DNA from: Physcomitrium patens
Lineage: Eukaryota > Streptophyta > Bryopsida > Funariales > Funariaceae
Length of the DNA: 64,000 bases
Assembly: GCF_000002425.4 (NCBI RefSeq)
Contig: NC_037266.1
Span: forward strand, 2,014,903-2,078,902
Direction: 5' to 3'
Part shown: in pieces, positions 32,324 through 46,760 of the stretch
Position numbering within the stretch: the stretch's first letter is position 1
How the letters are laid out: the number at the start of each line of letters is the position of its first letter
Notes under the pieces: model-generated
Seen by the model: the letters and a program-made list of their open reading frames with translations, nothing else
Databases searched by the model: none
Told to the model about the DNA's origin: nothing
Position numbers and translations under genes: made by a program

Positions 32324-35207
32324 GGTTGTAAAAATATATAAACACAAATAAATCATATGATGGGACTCAGAAGTCAACACCTGCCACGTAAGCAAACTAT
32401 GGAGAGCTCCTAGCAGAAGCCACCACCATTCATTCTGGACCCATGCTGAATCATCAGTGGTGGTGACGTCCGTGGAATTTTAATGCGATGGGATGCTTTG
32501 TCAATCAATTAAAACAATGGAATAGAATGAGCAGTGCTGCTACGTCCAGCTTGCAGAATCTCAAGAAAGCCTACTTTGGGCCTTTTCAATGAACAGTTTC
32601 CCAGCCTCACTTATCAGGCATAGTGGCCGACGTTTTGCACGCTTCAAAATCAAGGCTTATCCCTTGGTCGCATTACAGGCTTTGTGGCAACCACGGGTTA
32701 GAACGCACACACACACACACACTATATATATATGTATGTATGTATGTATGTATGATTGGTGTCGACTGGGTCCTCTTTTGATCAAATGGGTTTCAGAAGT
32801 CAACATGCAGATATGAATCACAATTCACGAAGAGTTTTTAAATTTTAAATATTACTAATACTACAACCAGGAAAGGTCTAGGGGTAGATTTTGTGTTTTC
32901 TTACCTACCGGAGCATTTGCCAATTTAGATCTGTGCAGCAGATTTTCGACGTGATCGGAATGGAAGCTGGTGCTTCGTTTCGAAGCGGTTGAAGTTCGGT
33001 GCGCTCTCCACCACTGATCCCAGTATCTGATATGTGGATGACGGAAATCAGGGTTCGTTCATGACGAGAAGTTCTGGAGTTTCACTAGATTGATGTCTGG
33101 ATGCTTAGCCATCGTGTACTGGTGGGTCGTTGATCCGCAGCAGCTTTTTCTGATCATCGATGTGTTTCTGGGATTGCAGTTCCTTCATCGCATGCACCGT
33201 AAAGTGTGTCTGTGTTAAAGAAGTCTGCGTCGAGCCCAGCTGGGTACATCAAGGAGTACAAGATTGTCCTGAATTCTATGTCATTTAGCAGCGAACTGCC
33301 TCATCTCTCATCCGATTACGTCAACAATCCGGATACGAAGACACCGATTTTCCTTCAAGTATGTCACGCAGAACTGATTGCTAGTGCTGATCAACGAAGT
33401 TGGACTGAATATCCTGACAGATCCTTAGGGTTTACTTGAAAACAAGGAAAGAGGCTGTGTTGCTTGTATCTATGTGGTTATGTACATCCTGTGATTATGT
33501 ACATACAAAGACAACAAGTATACCAGCGCTGAGTTACTTTTCACAGCCACGGTCGAAGGTACCTACTGAACTTGTGTGACATGAATGTTCACCACCTGGT
33601 TTGATTCATTTACGAAGCGCATGCCGCCCACTTCAAGGCGTTGAATCGTTATCACGACTGTGATTAATCTTCGTCTTAATGGTATCTGTAACAGGTGGGC
33701 ATAGTGGTTTCAGCCACCTTAATTGCCTAGATTTCTACGTTGAAACCCGCTAGAACTGTCCAACCCCACATGCGAGAGTTGGTGGAACTCCCTAAATCAT
33801 TCAAAGCTTTGCATACGCAAACCCTTTTGCATAATCACAAAATACGAGCCCGTTCTCGCTGAGTACAATCACACTCTAACATTCACAGACCTTTTCCTTG
33901 GGAATGTTACAACTGCTAACGAAGTGACAAGAAATCTCCGTCATCGTCAGAGCATGGCATTTTCAATTCCTTCCCTTGCGCAAGCTAGTTCCAGTATGGT
34001 TTGCGATGGAATGATTCTCAACACTGCAAACTCATCACGATTCCGGTAAAAGTTCCATCGCTAAGAATCGGATCCTTTGACCTTTCTCAAACGACATTGC
34101 AGTTTGACCGTCTGTTGATGCCACATGTGGGATTGTGTCCGCACTGACAGCTTTCCTACGTTTCGGCGGCGCCTCGAGCATGGATATCGCGAAGTTGTAG
34201 ACCACTCTGGTGCAATATTCCTGGAATCCACTTTATGCTCTCGTACTCCACACATTTGAATCGGTCGAGAGAGTCGAGCAGCAATAGCAGTAGTATCTAA
34301 GAGCAGAAAATACCGCTTTCGAACCTTCTGTCTCCACACCGAGGTGTTTGGTTCAAAACTTCGTCAATGTCTGAAACTGAAACTTTCAACACCTAAATTT
34401 TACATGTATGTATGCACACACGCACACTCACTTTAGTTAGGTTTGAATACTTATCTATTTCTTAATTTATATTATTGATAATGCACAATGAAAAATCCAA
34501 GTTTATCTCTTTTTTAAACTTTACTTCTGCACATTCTAGAACAATAGAATCCAGTTGATAATCCTTTATGATTTGATTCTTTAGAAGGTTTGACTAAATA
34601 TTGTAACTCATTTCAATATAGATGAAGGCAAATCTACGTTAATGAGGCACTCTGTTGGGTTGAGCAGATAAGTAGTCCATGACAAGTGTAAAATAAGGTT
34701 ATTCCAATTAATAAATAATAAAAAATCTTACACGGTTTAATTTTCAAACATGTTGGAAGCTGCTCCATTAATATTTTGACAAATAACCACGTCACAAGTG
34801 TTCCAAACTACCTATGAACTTTGGGTGTACCCCATTTCAGCTTCTCAGAAGTTATGCAGGAACTTATAGACTAGAAGCAGCTGTCAATATACAAAATGGC
34901 ATGTGAGCTATGTAACAATATGGACACTCACAAAAATGAGGACCATATTGCACTATCTACGATTACCAAAACTCAGACTCGGACACCCAATGTTTTCTCC
35001 TGGCACACAAGCCTTGCCTTCACTCTGCACCGACGAGGTTGAGGGCGTTACAAGTTTGGTATGGGTAACGGATCTAAGTATGGCGCCCCAGCTGCTTGAA
35101 ATGCCTAGTGCAGTCAAAGTGTAAACCTTTACCTACAAGTGAAATAAGGCCTGACTAATTTCATTTCTAGACAGATTCGTATTGCAGAAGTTTAGGGGGA
35201 TGAGGTT
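32324..35207. other. Intergenic region without a recognised gene
   Basis: A (CA)n(TA)n(TGTA)n microsatellite lies at 32706-32755. 32.4-34.3 kb is of moderate GC with only short frames and no recognisable domain; an unrecognised transcript is possible. 34.4-35.2 kb is AT-rich and includes the probable 3' UTR of the G6PDH gene. Confidence 0.4.
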
Positions 35208-38200
35208 TCAGTTCTCTGTAGGTTCGTAGCTGTTGTCGCCCCACCTAACATTGTATTTGGCAGCCAAATAGTGGGCGCCTACTGGACCACGGCTGCCATA
35301 TGGATAGAGCTCTGGAGCCACCTTTCGCTTCTCCAGCTCTTTCAGAAGAGGAGTAAATAATGCCCACGCAGCATCTAATTCATCACTTCTGATGAAGAGC
35401 CTCCGTTCACCCTCAACAGCGTCCAGTATAAGCCGCTCATATGCATCAGGAATTTCCTTATTATACCTGTCCATATCAAGTTGCATAGTTTATGAAACAA
35501 TTGATTAAAAAACCTCATACTTCTCTAATTTTTTCGGTTCTCAAAAATCCTTAAGACGAATAAAAAAGATGTCACCTGATTCAATTCGATCCAACCGCTA
35601 TGTTGTATCAATCTCGAGAAACACAACAGCCCTCAAGAAGATCGTCAAGAATAGACGAAGAAGGAAATGTCTACGTTTCAGATGCATGTGGAAATCATAA
35701 AACACATTTAAAAGGTTGAGCGATTCAGGACCGTACCTAGCGGCATAATGTAAGTTGAGATTTGAACGATCCAATCGCATCCCTAAGCCTGGCACTTTGT
35801 TGTTGATTTTCAAGTAGATAGCCTCGTCAGGCTGCACCCGAATCACCAACTCATTGGTAGCTTTGTCAAGATCTGTCCCAAAGCTCCGCTTGTAGAGATT
35901 CCCCGGCACATGCCTGAATTGCACTCGGATCTCGGCCCTGCCAGAATACAAGTATACATGTCAGTGACATATAAGCATCCCAATTCAGTCGCATAAAAGG
36001 AACTTTTACATTGGCCACTTCTGATCATTAGCCAAGCATTCAAATTCGCAAAAACCTCACCCTCTTTTGTGCAGAGCCTTGCCAGCTTTCATCAAGAAGG
36101 GAACTCCATCCCAACGTGCGTTATCAATGAAGAGGGCAGCTGCAGCAAATGTAGGTGTAATGCTGTTGTTCGGGACAGTTTTATCATCTATGTAGGCAGG
36201 ATACTTCACGCCACCTCGAGTGTGCCCCTTGTATTGACCTACTACCACATTATCAATGTCTAATTTTCTCATGGATCTAAGAACCTTCACCTGCAAACAA
36301 ACAGCCAGTGTCTCAGAGCATAACTTCACACGAGATATGGAAATAACACAACTAAGAAGGAAGATGATTCGTGACCAAAAAGGAAATAAAAATAAAAACG
36401 AACTGAGCTTTAAGAATTCAAAAGATCAGGACATCTGAAGTGCATTGGTTCCTTGTAAATAATATCAGTTGAGTCTAATTAGCAGCATCAGCTAGATAGG
36501 CAAGTCCAATATCACTTACAGGACATCAAACCGTACCGAAAACGGCACAAACGCAAGCTGGTAGCAGATGAAGAAATACCTTCTCATTTCGTATATCTTC
36601 AGCATCCAGACTAACAGGGGGCTCCATAGCGAATAAAGCCAGAATTTGCAAAAGATGATTTTGCATAATATCACGAATAATACCGTAATTGTCAAAGTAC
36701 CTGTATGCCCAGCGAGAACAGAAACCATTCATGATTAATCATTAGATTCCACAGCGTCTGCCAAAAGTCCAACAATCACTTCAAATGGAAAACAAATTTC
36801 ACCTCACTTTTGTATACTGCTGAACTCGCCAAAAAAATGTCGTATTGAAAATGAAAAGATTCAACTGCGATTCCTACATAGTTCTTGCATAGTGATAAAA
36901 TTACATTGATTACATATTCTTAGGGAAGTAGAGGTTATTACAACCACAATACTGTAAACTAGTGACCAATGGAAAGTCAATAAACTCCTACGTGATCATT
37001 CTTGAGGAGGCGTTCTTACCCTCCACGTCCTTCTGTCCCAAAGTCCTCAGAAAATATAAATTGCACGTTGCGGATGTATTGGCGTGACCACAAAGGCTCA
37101 AAGACAAGGTTGGAGAACCGTAACACTGACAGATTCTCCACAAGCTCCTTTCCCAAGTAATGATCGATACTGCAAGGTAAAACACATGATGTATGTCGCA
37201 ACATAGTTAAGTGTCGAAAAATAATACAGAAGTTGCACGAATGCGGCCATCAAGAGTTAAACAGAGCCACCACCAACATCATGCGTGGTAGTGGCTAGAC
37301 AACTGTAACTAGTGATACTTGGTAATCTTACGATATTCTCCCACTTGCAAGCTGGAGAAACGTACCGATAAATTTGGTCTTCTTTCAGATGCTTCTTCAA
37401 GCCCTTTGTAAGCTCTGATGAAGATTCCGCGTCCCGACCGAATGGCTTCTCCACGATGACACGAGTCCAACCATTTTTCGACGATGCGGCACAACTTGAC
37501 GACCGGGCCACGTCAACAAAGATATCAGGCGGGATAGAGAGGTAAAATAGTCGGTTCGCCACCCTCTCACCCTGTCATAACGACCCCGTCACCAAATTTA
37601 GTCTTTCTCCAAAGACACACGTTCGTCACAAACCAGGTGATTTCTATCTTTCTGAGGGAGGGAAAATCTGTAATATGCTGCAATAACTCATACTTATGGA
37701 ACCAGCAGCAAAAAGTGTAAACAAATTCCTCCTTCAGAGCTAGAGCTAGCCACAAGCCGGATACATCCATACTACTGAAGCTCACAAATTCCAAAACATA
37801 TGTAAGCCTGAAAGCTAAACTTACGTTCATGAGTTTGTCCACAAAACGAGCAAAACAAACCACAAACCTCTTCTTTTTGAAGTTTTTTAGAAAGATCGCT
37901 GAAACTGTCCTCAGAGCTGTACTGCCCAGAGTGATAGAAACAGCGCTTCAGAAACTCCTCTTGTTTGTCACCACAGTTTTCTCTGTTTAAATCACAATAT
38001 GGCAATGTTAAGAGTTTTCTCTCAAGAACCGGAATTGATCGTCATCACAATCAGCGCCTTACTAAAATACCTTTTTGCAGCGACAATGGATTGGTCTGAA
38101 TAGCCTCCACCAAATACAAGTGGCTTACCTTCGATCAATTCGGCATGTTAATGTTCCCGAGATCAATTCTCGCAACTGTTCATCCGTCATTTTGCTTCTT

Positions 38201-38961
38201 GCGAATCCATATATAGTAAAATGCTGTAAAAATAAATAAATAAATAAGTTTAATAGTCTGGAGGTGAAAAAACGAACAAAAAAAGAAGGCCCACGTACTC
38301 AACGAGTACCTGCAACTCTGTTATTTAAAATGGCTACTACGACTCCCCCAAATACTAATACAAACCTTAGGCAAGCAATTTTCGTAGTAGAGTGCGAACA
38401 AAGCTGGGAAGATTTTTTTCTTCGCCAAGTCTCCAGAAGCGCCCACGACAGTGATAGAAACCGTGGTCTCAGTCGAAACTGCACTCCCATTCAGGAAACC
38501 AGGTTTGGGAGACTCGTCCTGGGTGATCACACGCTCAATACTTTTGATTGTCTCATCGTTTGACGACTCTTGCGCAAGCTTCACAGACTTTCCACCTGTT
38601 TGGGAATTTAAAAAAAAGTGTTACAATTATAAGTAACTCCAGATCGCTCAACCCCAACAAATTCTGCCGACCAAAAACCAAAATACAACACAAACCCACA
38701 ACAGAAAAAACACAAAAGCTTTGTTACCCTCAAATCCACAAATGAATTCTTTCGGAGAAATCACTCCACCAACAAAACCTACATTGCATTTTCATTACCA
38801 GAGACTGCAGCACGCACAGCAACCATTCGGTAACTCCTCGCAGTCGCACTCAACGAAGTGGGCGACATTAACGAGGCGCTCCTCGACACCGAGCTCACCG
38901 AACCCAACTTGGTGCCGCCTCGAACTCCCCATAGACTGGCCGCTTGCTTGAGAGCCGCCAT
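35208..38961 (-). CDS. G6PD: Plastidic glucose-6-phosphate dehydrogenase
   Basis: Ten exons on the minus strand: 38961-38799, 38595-38366, 38223-38129, 37982-37868, 37571-37366, 37169-37020, 36700-36580, 36290-36061, 35937-35737, 35466-35208; 1770 nt, 589 residues, every phase consistent. It catalyses the first step of the oxidative pentose phosphate pathway, making NADPH from glucose 6-phosphate. Residues 1-54 are a Ser/Arg-rich plastid transit peptide. The NADP fold starts [12 protein letters not shown] (104-115) and the substrate/catalytic block RIDHYLGKE is intact (270-278). Cys158 and Cys166, eight apart in TCRIDRRENC, match the thioredoxin-sensitive pair of chloroplast isoforms, so light inactivation is likely. 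Total length is typical. Start ATG at 38961 is chosen because it gives a transit peptide; an upstream in-frame start is possible. Confidence 0.95.
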
Positions 38962-41900
38962 AGCGCAGCAATCACCCAATTCACAGCACCTGACTACAAC
39001 AACTCTCCACAACTCGGTCACAAATCCAATTCCCAAACCCACTCTTCCTCGAGGTAGTTGTGTGGAACAAAAAGAAGAAGGCACTAACGTGGCATCGGTC
39101 GTGGTAACCGATGAGGATGGTCCCAGAGTAGGAGTATGTACATATAGTTGAGGAATTGAACAGGGTTGCCTGTCGTAAGAGAATATTGGGGATGTGATGC
39201 CTCGTTCCGGGGGTTTAGCGTGGGTCGTTTCGCCGCTACGCAGCTGTGACCTGGTTTGAGAGTCTAGGGCCCTCTTGGGTCCATGTGTACACTTGTCTCT
39301 TGTCTCGCCCTCGACTCTCCCTTGCCTTTCCCTTGCCTTTCCCCCTTGCCTTGCTCGTCTCTCACTTTTCTGATCTTCTGAAGGGATATCCTATCGAACG
39401 ATATTCTTTATTGGGAATTCGACCGAACGGGATGCCTCCACAGGTGATGTCCTTTTTCCCAACTCTTCCGGTTTCTACATTTCTCCGCCTGCCATTGTCC
39501 AGTTTCACTGCAGCATCCTCTCGGTTCCTTGGAACGACACCGAATTTACCGAGGCTACGTCAGGCTTCGTGAGGTCTCTGCAACATTGCTTTTTTTCTTA
39601 TATTCTATTTGTTGTCTCTTTAAAATGGAACCACAAATTCTTAAATAAGAACTGCAGTACAGAAACCCTTTCGAATATCCACTTGATTGATCATTTGTTG
39701 AAAGCAAAGTTATCATTGATGAACATAAGGATTCAGCTCGATAAATGACATGGGGAGCTAATCCTGTGGGTAAAAAATGGTGCGTGCGTGAGTGCATGAG
39801 CCCTTTTCACTTAAGCGTAGACGTAAAAATTGCGTTGGTTTGCTTCTAAGAGCAATGAATTTTAGGTGAAGTAAATTGTTGCAAGTGATGTGGAGACAAG
39901 GAAGATATCGGTGCAACGCGTCGTTCTAGGAGTCCTCCACCGAACTGACCAATTCTTACAAGGAACCCCCTCTCATCCCGCTACCCCTCACGACACGTAG
40001 CTATGAATTTGGTGCTCTTTTTGCCATTGGGGTTCGCTAGTTTTCTACCTCATGTTATTCATATGCACTGTGCAAGCTTGGCTTGGCAATCGACAGGAGA
40101 ACCAATTTATGCATGGGTTATGGATGCAAGGGAATCCTCGTCGGATCTGATTAGGGTTAGGGTAAGAGACGTAATGCTAGAACGCTGGATTGTCGATTAG
40201 ATCTCTCGACCCCAACACATCTTGGACTCATATTGTCGCAGTTGTACCTCATTTCGGGGACAAGTGAGGCACCGCAGTTCTTAGGAAGAGGAAGATTGAC
40301 AATGCTTATTCTGAAACCTTGTTGATATCACTTTCGCACGCGCTGAAGGTGTTTGTAAACCTAGGGTTCAGAAGTCCTCCGCCTCCGCTACAAATTCTGG
40401 CCAGTGGAGGAGCCTGCTAACAAATGACTCAAAGGACATCAAATGAGTCCAGTCACGGAGGACCTTGGAGGCTGCGACGTCTCATGGAGAATACGACACT
40501 AACCACCCAGTTGGACGAGGATTTACGAGGCTCGCAAAAAAGTTTAAGCTGGAGCAATTCAAGCAAACAAGCTGAAACCCCATTCTCCCCACGCACCCAT
40601 TTTTCTCCCCTTCCTTTTCAATCATTTGAAATCAGCCGCGGCCCCCTGCATGCATCGTTTCCTCGGCCTTCGATTTGATTTGCCAGCTTTTTTATTTTTT
40701 ATTTATTTTTTGTTTTTCTTTCTTTTACCAAGCCTGGCAGTTTGCGGCTCTTCTTCCTGGACCCACCAAAATCTGCGGCTACTGCTGCTGCCCGCTTGTT
40801 TCATCTCTAGGGCTCACAAACTTCTACCCCATCGACGATCCAGCAATAGTAGTAGTAGTTTGGTGCAGCGGCTGCAGTGTCGGTAACTCCGCCGTGAAAG
40901 GTGGTGCCAAGCTGGTGAGTGAAGGAATGGAACCTTATCAAGACTGGAGATTAAACCCTAAACCCACAAAAAACTTAATAATTAATTAGGCAGGAGGAGT
41001 GACCACATGGGTTATAACAGTGATAAAATGGGAGAAAATGCTTCTTAAGACTTGGAAATAGGAACAATTACATCAACAATGACCAATGGATGTATTTTTT
41101 GTGGGTGTTAGGTTAGAAATATGTTATTTGGTACATTTTTTAAGAAACTTTTTGTGGGTGATGAAAAAATAGCAATTGAATGGAAAAATTGATTTCATTT
41201 TAGAATATCTTTGTTTCAATTGCAAAATTTGTTTCATTGCCTTCTAAATTAGACCAGAAGTAGCCTTATGAGGAAATTTTTGTCTTTGTTTGTTAAGGTG
41301 TTTTTGCAACTTATATCCTACTTTTTGATTTTCTTCACAACAAGTTGCAATTATTAATAGATTTAGCATTGAAAGTGTTATAGGCCATTTTATTGATTAT
41401 TAAAACTTTATCAATACATTTTCTTCATTTGACATCTCCTATTAAATACATTAGGTGGTGGTAGTAGCAATAAATAAATAACAGAAACAAAGAAAAATCT
41501 TCAAGAACTTAAAAAAAGTAGGTGGAGTAACAAGATGGACAATATTTGGTGAATGTATTATGTATTAAATAAAGCAAGAGAATAAACTACTAATATTTTT
41601 TTACATTCTTTTCTAAAAGTTTTCTTCTTTGTTAGCCACAAAAAATTAGACAACTCTATTTGGAATTTATATGGTTCTATGTGCTATTCACTAACCAAAT
41701 TCATTGCAATTATTTTACTTTTTTTGGATTAATATTATTATAAAAGAGTGTCAAAATTTCCAATTTATACTAAATTTGGAGTAGCACCATATTTAATTTG
41801 TGAAGATCTATTATACCTAAATTTTTAATTACAAAAAGATATATTAAATGGAGAGAAATAATAATATTTTTGAAATTCTACTAACAATCTAAGAATGGAG

Positions 41901-42001
41901 TAATTATGCAAAAATTTAGAAAATTAGAATATACTAAAAATATTTTGTTTATATAATAATACTTATAAAAAAATCAATAAATATGTATGTATGTATGTAT
42001 G

Positions 42002-42038
<37 letters not shown>

Positions 42039-42183
42039 CTCCATAAACATCAACACTTTGATAGATAGAACATAAAAACTAAAAACTAAAAATAATTATT
42101 TGTAATTCTTTGAAGTAGATACAAAGATGATATCTTGCTAATCTTAGAATAAATGAGATTTTGTTGCTCTCTACTATCTGCTT

Positions 42184-42214
<31 letters not shown>

Positions 42215-42958
42215 GTTATGAATCTATTGATATTATGATCTTACTTAAATTCAATTTTTGGATTGCAATTAATAATTATTATTATAATGTATTAGTATAA
42301 AATTTGCAATATTTTTTTAGAGATCATGCAATTGCAATATAAAATAAAGAATATATAATTAAAAGAAAAAAATATTTTTTTAATATACTATATTGTGATC
42401 AGTTTTAAAAGTTAAATGTACTTTACTATGGATCAATTTACATAGTTAATTTCTATTTCTCTCAACAAACTATCATAAAAGATAAATAGTTAGAATACTA
42501 TTTCTATCTTCAACAACAACTACAACATTCTACGAAAATTTCTATTGTGCTTATATACTAATACTTTACACAATTCTTGAGAATTACTTCAGATTGGTAT
42601 TATATTAAGTCTTGCGCCCTAAGATAGATAAATTCATATAATTATGGTTCAATAAAATTCAAGTTAAATACGTTTGATAATCACACGTTTGTTAAATATT
42701 AGATTACAGTAAATAATACTTTTTAATTTTCATGATAGAATTTTATAATCTAAACTAATTAATTCATAATTATTTTGATTAGAATATATTATTAAAATAT
42801 ATATTTTCAAAAATAAAATTTTATTAATATTAAATTTATCAAAAATAGAATAAATTATTTATTTAAAAAAATTTAGATATTACCTCAGCTTATAGCTAAA
42901 AGAACATTTTTAATAATAAATCAAAATAATGATTATAAATTTTTAATAATATGTATCA

Positions 42959-42992
<34 letters not shown>

Positions 42993-43091
42993 TGATAAAT
43001 AAAAAAGAATTAATATTATTTCAAATTTATACCAAATTTATATTTTATTTTATGTATGTGTATTCTATAGCTTTTATATTTGTATCCTTCT

Positions 43092-43122
<31 letters not shown>

Positions 43123-43340
43123 GTTACTATTACATTTCGTATATTTTATGTTTTAATTTAATTTAATTGAAATAAATATTAATTGAGTAAATTCAATCAA
43201 TAGTTGTTTAATCTTTTTTTTATTTGATTTTGTGTTAGAATCAATTTGATGGTGCCTATGAATAACTTAGAAAATGGCTTTTTTTGCCATACAAATTCAT
43301 TAGAAATTATTCCAAAATGTAAAGTGAGAAAATCAATTTA

Positions 43341-43376
<36 letters not shown>

Positions 43377-45798
43377 CCACACATTAAAAAATACACTAAA
43401 AGTGTTTCTTATCAAATTGCAGGTGGCATTTTTTATGTTACATATTTACATTTAATAATATCGAAATATCAAAAGAATACATCAGTTGTTAAAATCAAAC
43501 TTCCTAAAATCAAATCATCCATATTCGTTAAGGCAAATTTCAAAACGTCGCAAAACATTCCGTTCATGATGCATATCCTTAAATGACATATTGTATTAAA
43601 ATCAAAACAAGGTTTAAAACATGTTCCATAAAATACATGAAAAGATAATCTTTCCAGAAATTACATAAACTAATTTTCAAAGTTATATCATTCAAAAACT
43701 CAGGAAGAACACTCCATTTGACACTCTAAATAAATTAATAAATAAAATAGTAATTTTTAAAAATCTATGCTGAAAGAATATACAGAAATTGAGTATTATC
43801 CAAACTATTGACAGAAACTCAACAAGACTGCAAAACATAAAATAAATAAAAACAAATAGAAATATATATAATAAATAATTAATTAAAAATAAAAATAAAT
43901 GTAAGAACTTTATCCACGTCCTTATTTTGATAAGTGTAAGAACAAACCCACACTCGGAAAAATCTTCGACGCAGGCCAATATAGAGAGTTAATGCCCTGT
44001 TGATGCACCGATAAGATACGGAAATCATACCCGGTTGGTAAAATACAGGGGTTCACACCCGGTCGGTGCAGACTAGGTGCGTACCCGGATAGGACGTCAT
44101 CCGGGTCAGGTATCGGCATGGCTTCAATGCCGCGTCGTCAGCCACGTGGACCGAGCACCCCTAAAGGTGCCGAGCCCTGACTCGTCGGCAGTTCCAGTCG
44201 CGCCATCGTCGTCATGAAGACTCATCTTCTTCGGGACCGCAAAATTTGATCTTCGGGGGTCTAATTTGATGTTGTCTCTTCGCCCCATTTTCGGCGTTGC
44301 ACCGAGTTCTTTAGCTCCTTCCACGCCTTGTTGCCAACCCCATCTTCGTCCAGCTCAATCTCTTCTATTGTGGTCCAAGTTGTGTTTTGAGTTTCGGTGC
44401 CCACAGGCTTGTAAACTGTGGTGTGTTTGATGATTTTTGCCGGTGACGAAGTCGTGCAGTGGGTTTTCAGGATCGGGATGCATGAAGTGAGCTGATCCGG
44501 TTCGTTTGAGTTACAATTAGTCAAAGTAAACTTTCTTGTGGGAAGTTAGGGGGATGTTATGGAGTTGGGTGTAGTTTTGGGCTTGAATCGAGGAAAAATG
44601 GTGTTGATTGAGAGGATGTGATGACAGGTGACGGTTTTAGAGTTTCGTGGAAGAGCCGAGGCGGGTTTTCGTGATTTTATCTGAAAATTGAACTGGGTTT
44701 ACTATGATGATGTGCGTTGAGGTTTTGGTAGTAGTTGGATGGGTGGAGGAATCATCGCGATTTTTTGAAATTTCGTCTTGACATGGCGCATTCGAAGTGG
44801 TGTCTGCCCCCTTCTGTAGGTGTAGCTTGGAAGTTGTTAGGTCTTGTTGTCTTCGTTCTGCTGTTCCCTGAAGTTTCCCTACAGAATTTGCAATTTTTTT
44901 GCGTCGCGTCTGTGTTTTTGAAGGTTTCCTACGACAGAACTTGGCAGTGCAATTTACACCGTTTTTCAAAGTTTCGAATAACACTGCAAAGTGTCTGTTG
45001 AGGAAGCGGAGAACCTGACGTTGTTGCTGAACTTGATGATATGAATGTCATGCACAGCGTGAAGCTTTCATCGGTGACATATCCAGGCTTGCAATCTTGA
45101 CGGCTATAATAGTGGTTCTGGGTGTGTTTCAATTTAATCACGAACGAAACTCGCATTCCATCAGTGTGCTGACCGCTTTAAAAGTAGAAAAAGCAGAGTA
45201 TTCGCGTTAACGTTTGTCGTTTGAATGGGAGAGCATCATGGACCGAAGATCTGGATGGTGAAATTCGTCTGCCACACTTGCTAGCGTTGCCGCCCATTCT
45301 TCACATGAATGGTTTTGACTGTAAGGGTTCATGTGCTACGTCTTCTGCTGCTCAATAGTTTATCTGGACATGTAAACAGACCGTTCGATTTGGGTTCTAA
45401 CTTTCTTTCTGAATTGTTCAAGTTCTTTGGGTCTTTATGTCTCTTGTCACTGGCATTGGGTTTTTTGTTTTTTTTTTTTCACAATATAGGCCAGCGAATG
45501 ATGTCACGTTTTATAGTATTTTGTAACTTCACTTCATATGCAACGTAACAGGTCTCGGGGTTACAGCGTATAGCTTAGGTGATAAATGGTTAGTGTCATC
45601 ATCCTTCCATATTCTAAGTGGTTATCTTGATCAGTATTTTGAATTGTAAAGGTTTTTCGACTGGTTCAGCCAACATATAATGTGTCAAAGCTTATTCTGA
45701 AGCTTCTATTGTTTCTCTTATGTGAGCATACTATGTATAATCCTACATTTTAACGCAATGGTTTGTCTGATCGGTGCTGAGTAGATCCGAAGGAATAG
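38962..45798. other. Long intergenic region between G6PDH and the RING gene
   Basis: 38.96-41.0 kb: G6PDH promoter side, moderate GC, short frames only. 41.0-43.9 kb: AT-rich, with (TA)n tracts near 42008-42034, 42961-42989 and 43345-43371 and poly-T runs at about 42187-42214 and 43094-43122. 43.9-45.8 kb: higher GC; two overlapping minus-strand frames (44124-44324 and 44261-44524) and one at 44637-44984 look coding-like in composition, but I recognise no domain. Confidence 0.4.
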
Positions 45799-46760
45799 AT
45801 GGAACAACGAGAACTAGTACAAAGGTCTCAATCGAAACAAAAGTCATCAATGCAGCTACCTGACTGCCCAGTATGCTGGGATGGTTTTGATGATGGACCA
45901 CGAATGCCGCGTCTCTTACATTGTGGACACACCATTTGTCAGGTATGGAAAAATAAGTTGTAGAATTGCTATCATCTTCATATTGCGTTGCCAGCTCCGC
46001 TAATTTTCAACAATGAAGCAACTTACTCTCTCATACCATTTGGGTGGGGGGAGGAAGAAAATAGAGAGAAGATTGATCATTTTACAATTAATGCTGAAAC
46101 TACTAAACTCAGTTGCACCCGTTGTTCGTTTATGATCACTTTGTAATCATCACTACACCATGATGAATGCTTGGTACGTGCAAAACAAAATAACACAAAA
46201 ATCTATATGGAACCCAGGTATGCCTGCAGCAACTTCTCTTCGAGTCAGGGCTGGGCCAACGATGTGTCCGCTGCCCAGAATGCCGGGGGGTTTGCGTCTG
46301 GCGTGGCCTTCAAGAGCTCCCTAAAAACTACATTCTCCTTCGAGTTATCAGCTCATCCTCGACACACAAGCCCACGGAGGTTCTTCCTCCAAGGCCTATA
46401 TCAGATTATCCTGAACTCCCTCTCGTGTCACAGGTATCACACATCACGTCTCTCATCATCCAGCATATCCCAAGGATGATTGAGCGTAAGCTGTGGGACT
46501 TGGGCAAACTAACATGGGCTCTGACAGCCATGTTTGTGTTCCTACCCCTCTCCTTTGCCCACATGGTGTTAGCATGGTCGACAGCTGCGTTGGGCTCCTT
46601 CGTTTTTCTGTGGTTCTCATTGGGAAGCATGGGCATTGCTGTGTTCATGTTCTTCACTTGGTGTTGTTACAACATGGCTCGGTTCTTGGTTGAGCTTGGT
46701 TTTTGTTGCTTCAGCCCATCCAATTACCGAGGATCGGCTTCCAATCGGCCATACTCATAG
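45799..46760 (+). CDS. Membrane-anchored C3HC4 RING-finger E3 ubiquitin ligase
   Basis: Two exons, 45799-45942 and 46218-46760; 228 residues. The RING domain is complete: Cys23, Cys26, Cys42, His44, Cys47, Cys50, Cys67 and Cys70. The upstream of two possible acceptors (AG at 46216-46217) was chosen because only it supplies the sixth ligand in CQVC; the one at 46229 would lose it. The C-terminal third holds two to three hydrophobic segments (ALTAMFVFLPLSFAHMVLAW; SFVFLWFSLGSMGIAVFMFF), so the protein should sit in a membrane with the RING in the cytosol. RING proteins recruit ubiquitin-conjugating enzymes; target and membrane are unknown. The gene converges on the KNL2 gene. Confidence 0.9.

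Noticed and set aside
34061..34339. Minus-strand frame of 92 codons
   Set aside because: No recognisable domain, atypical composition and no supporting splice sites.
36526..36732. Two overlapping minus-strand frames
   Set aside because: Exon 7 of G6PDH plus its flanking introns read through in two frames; not separate genes.
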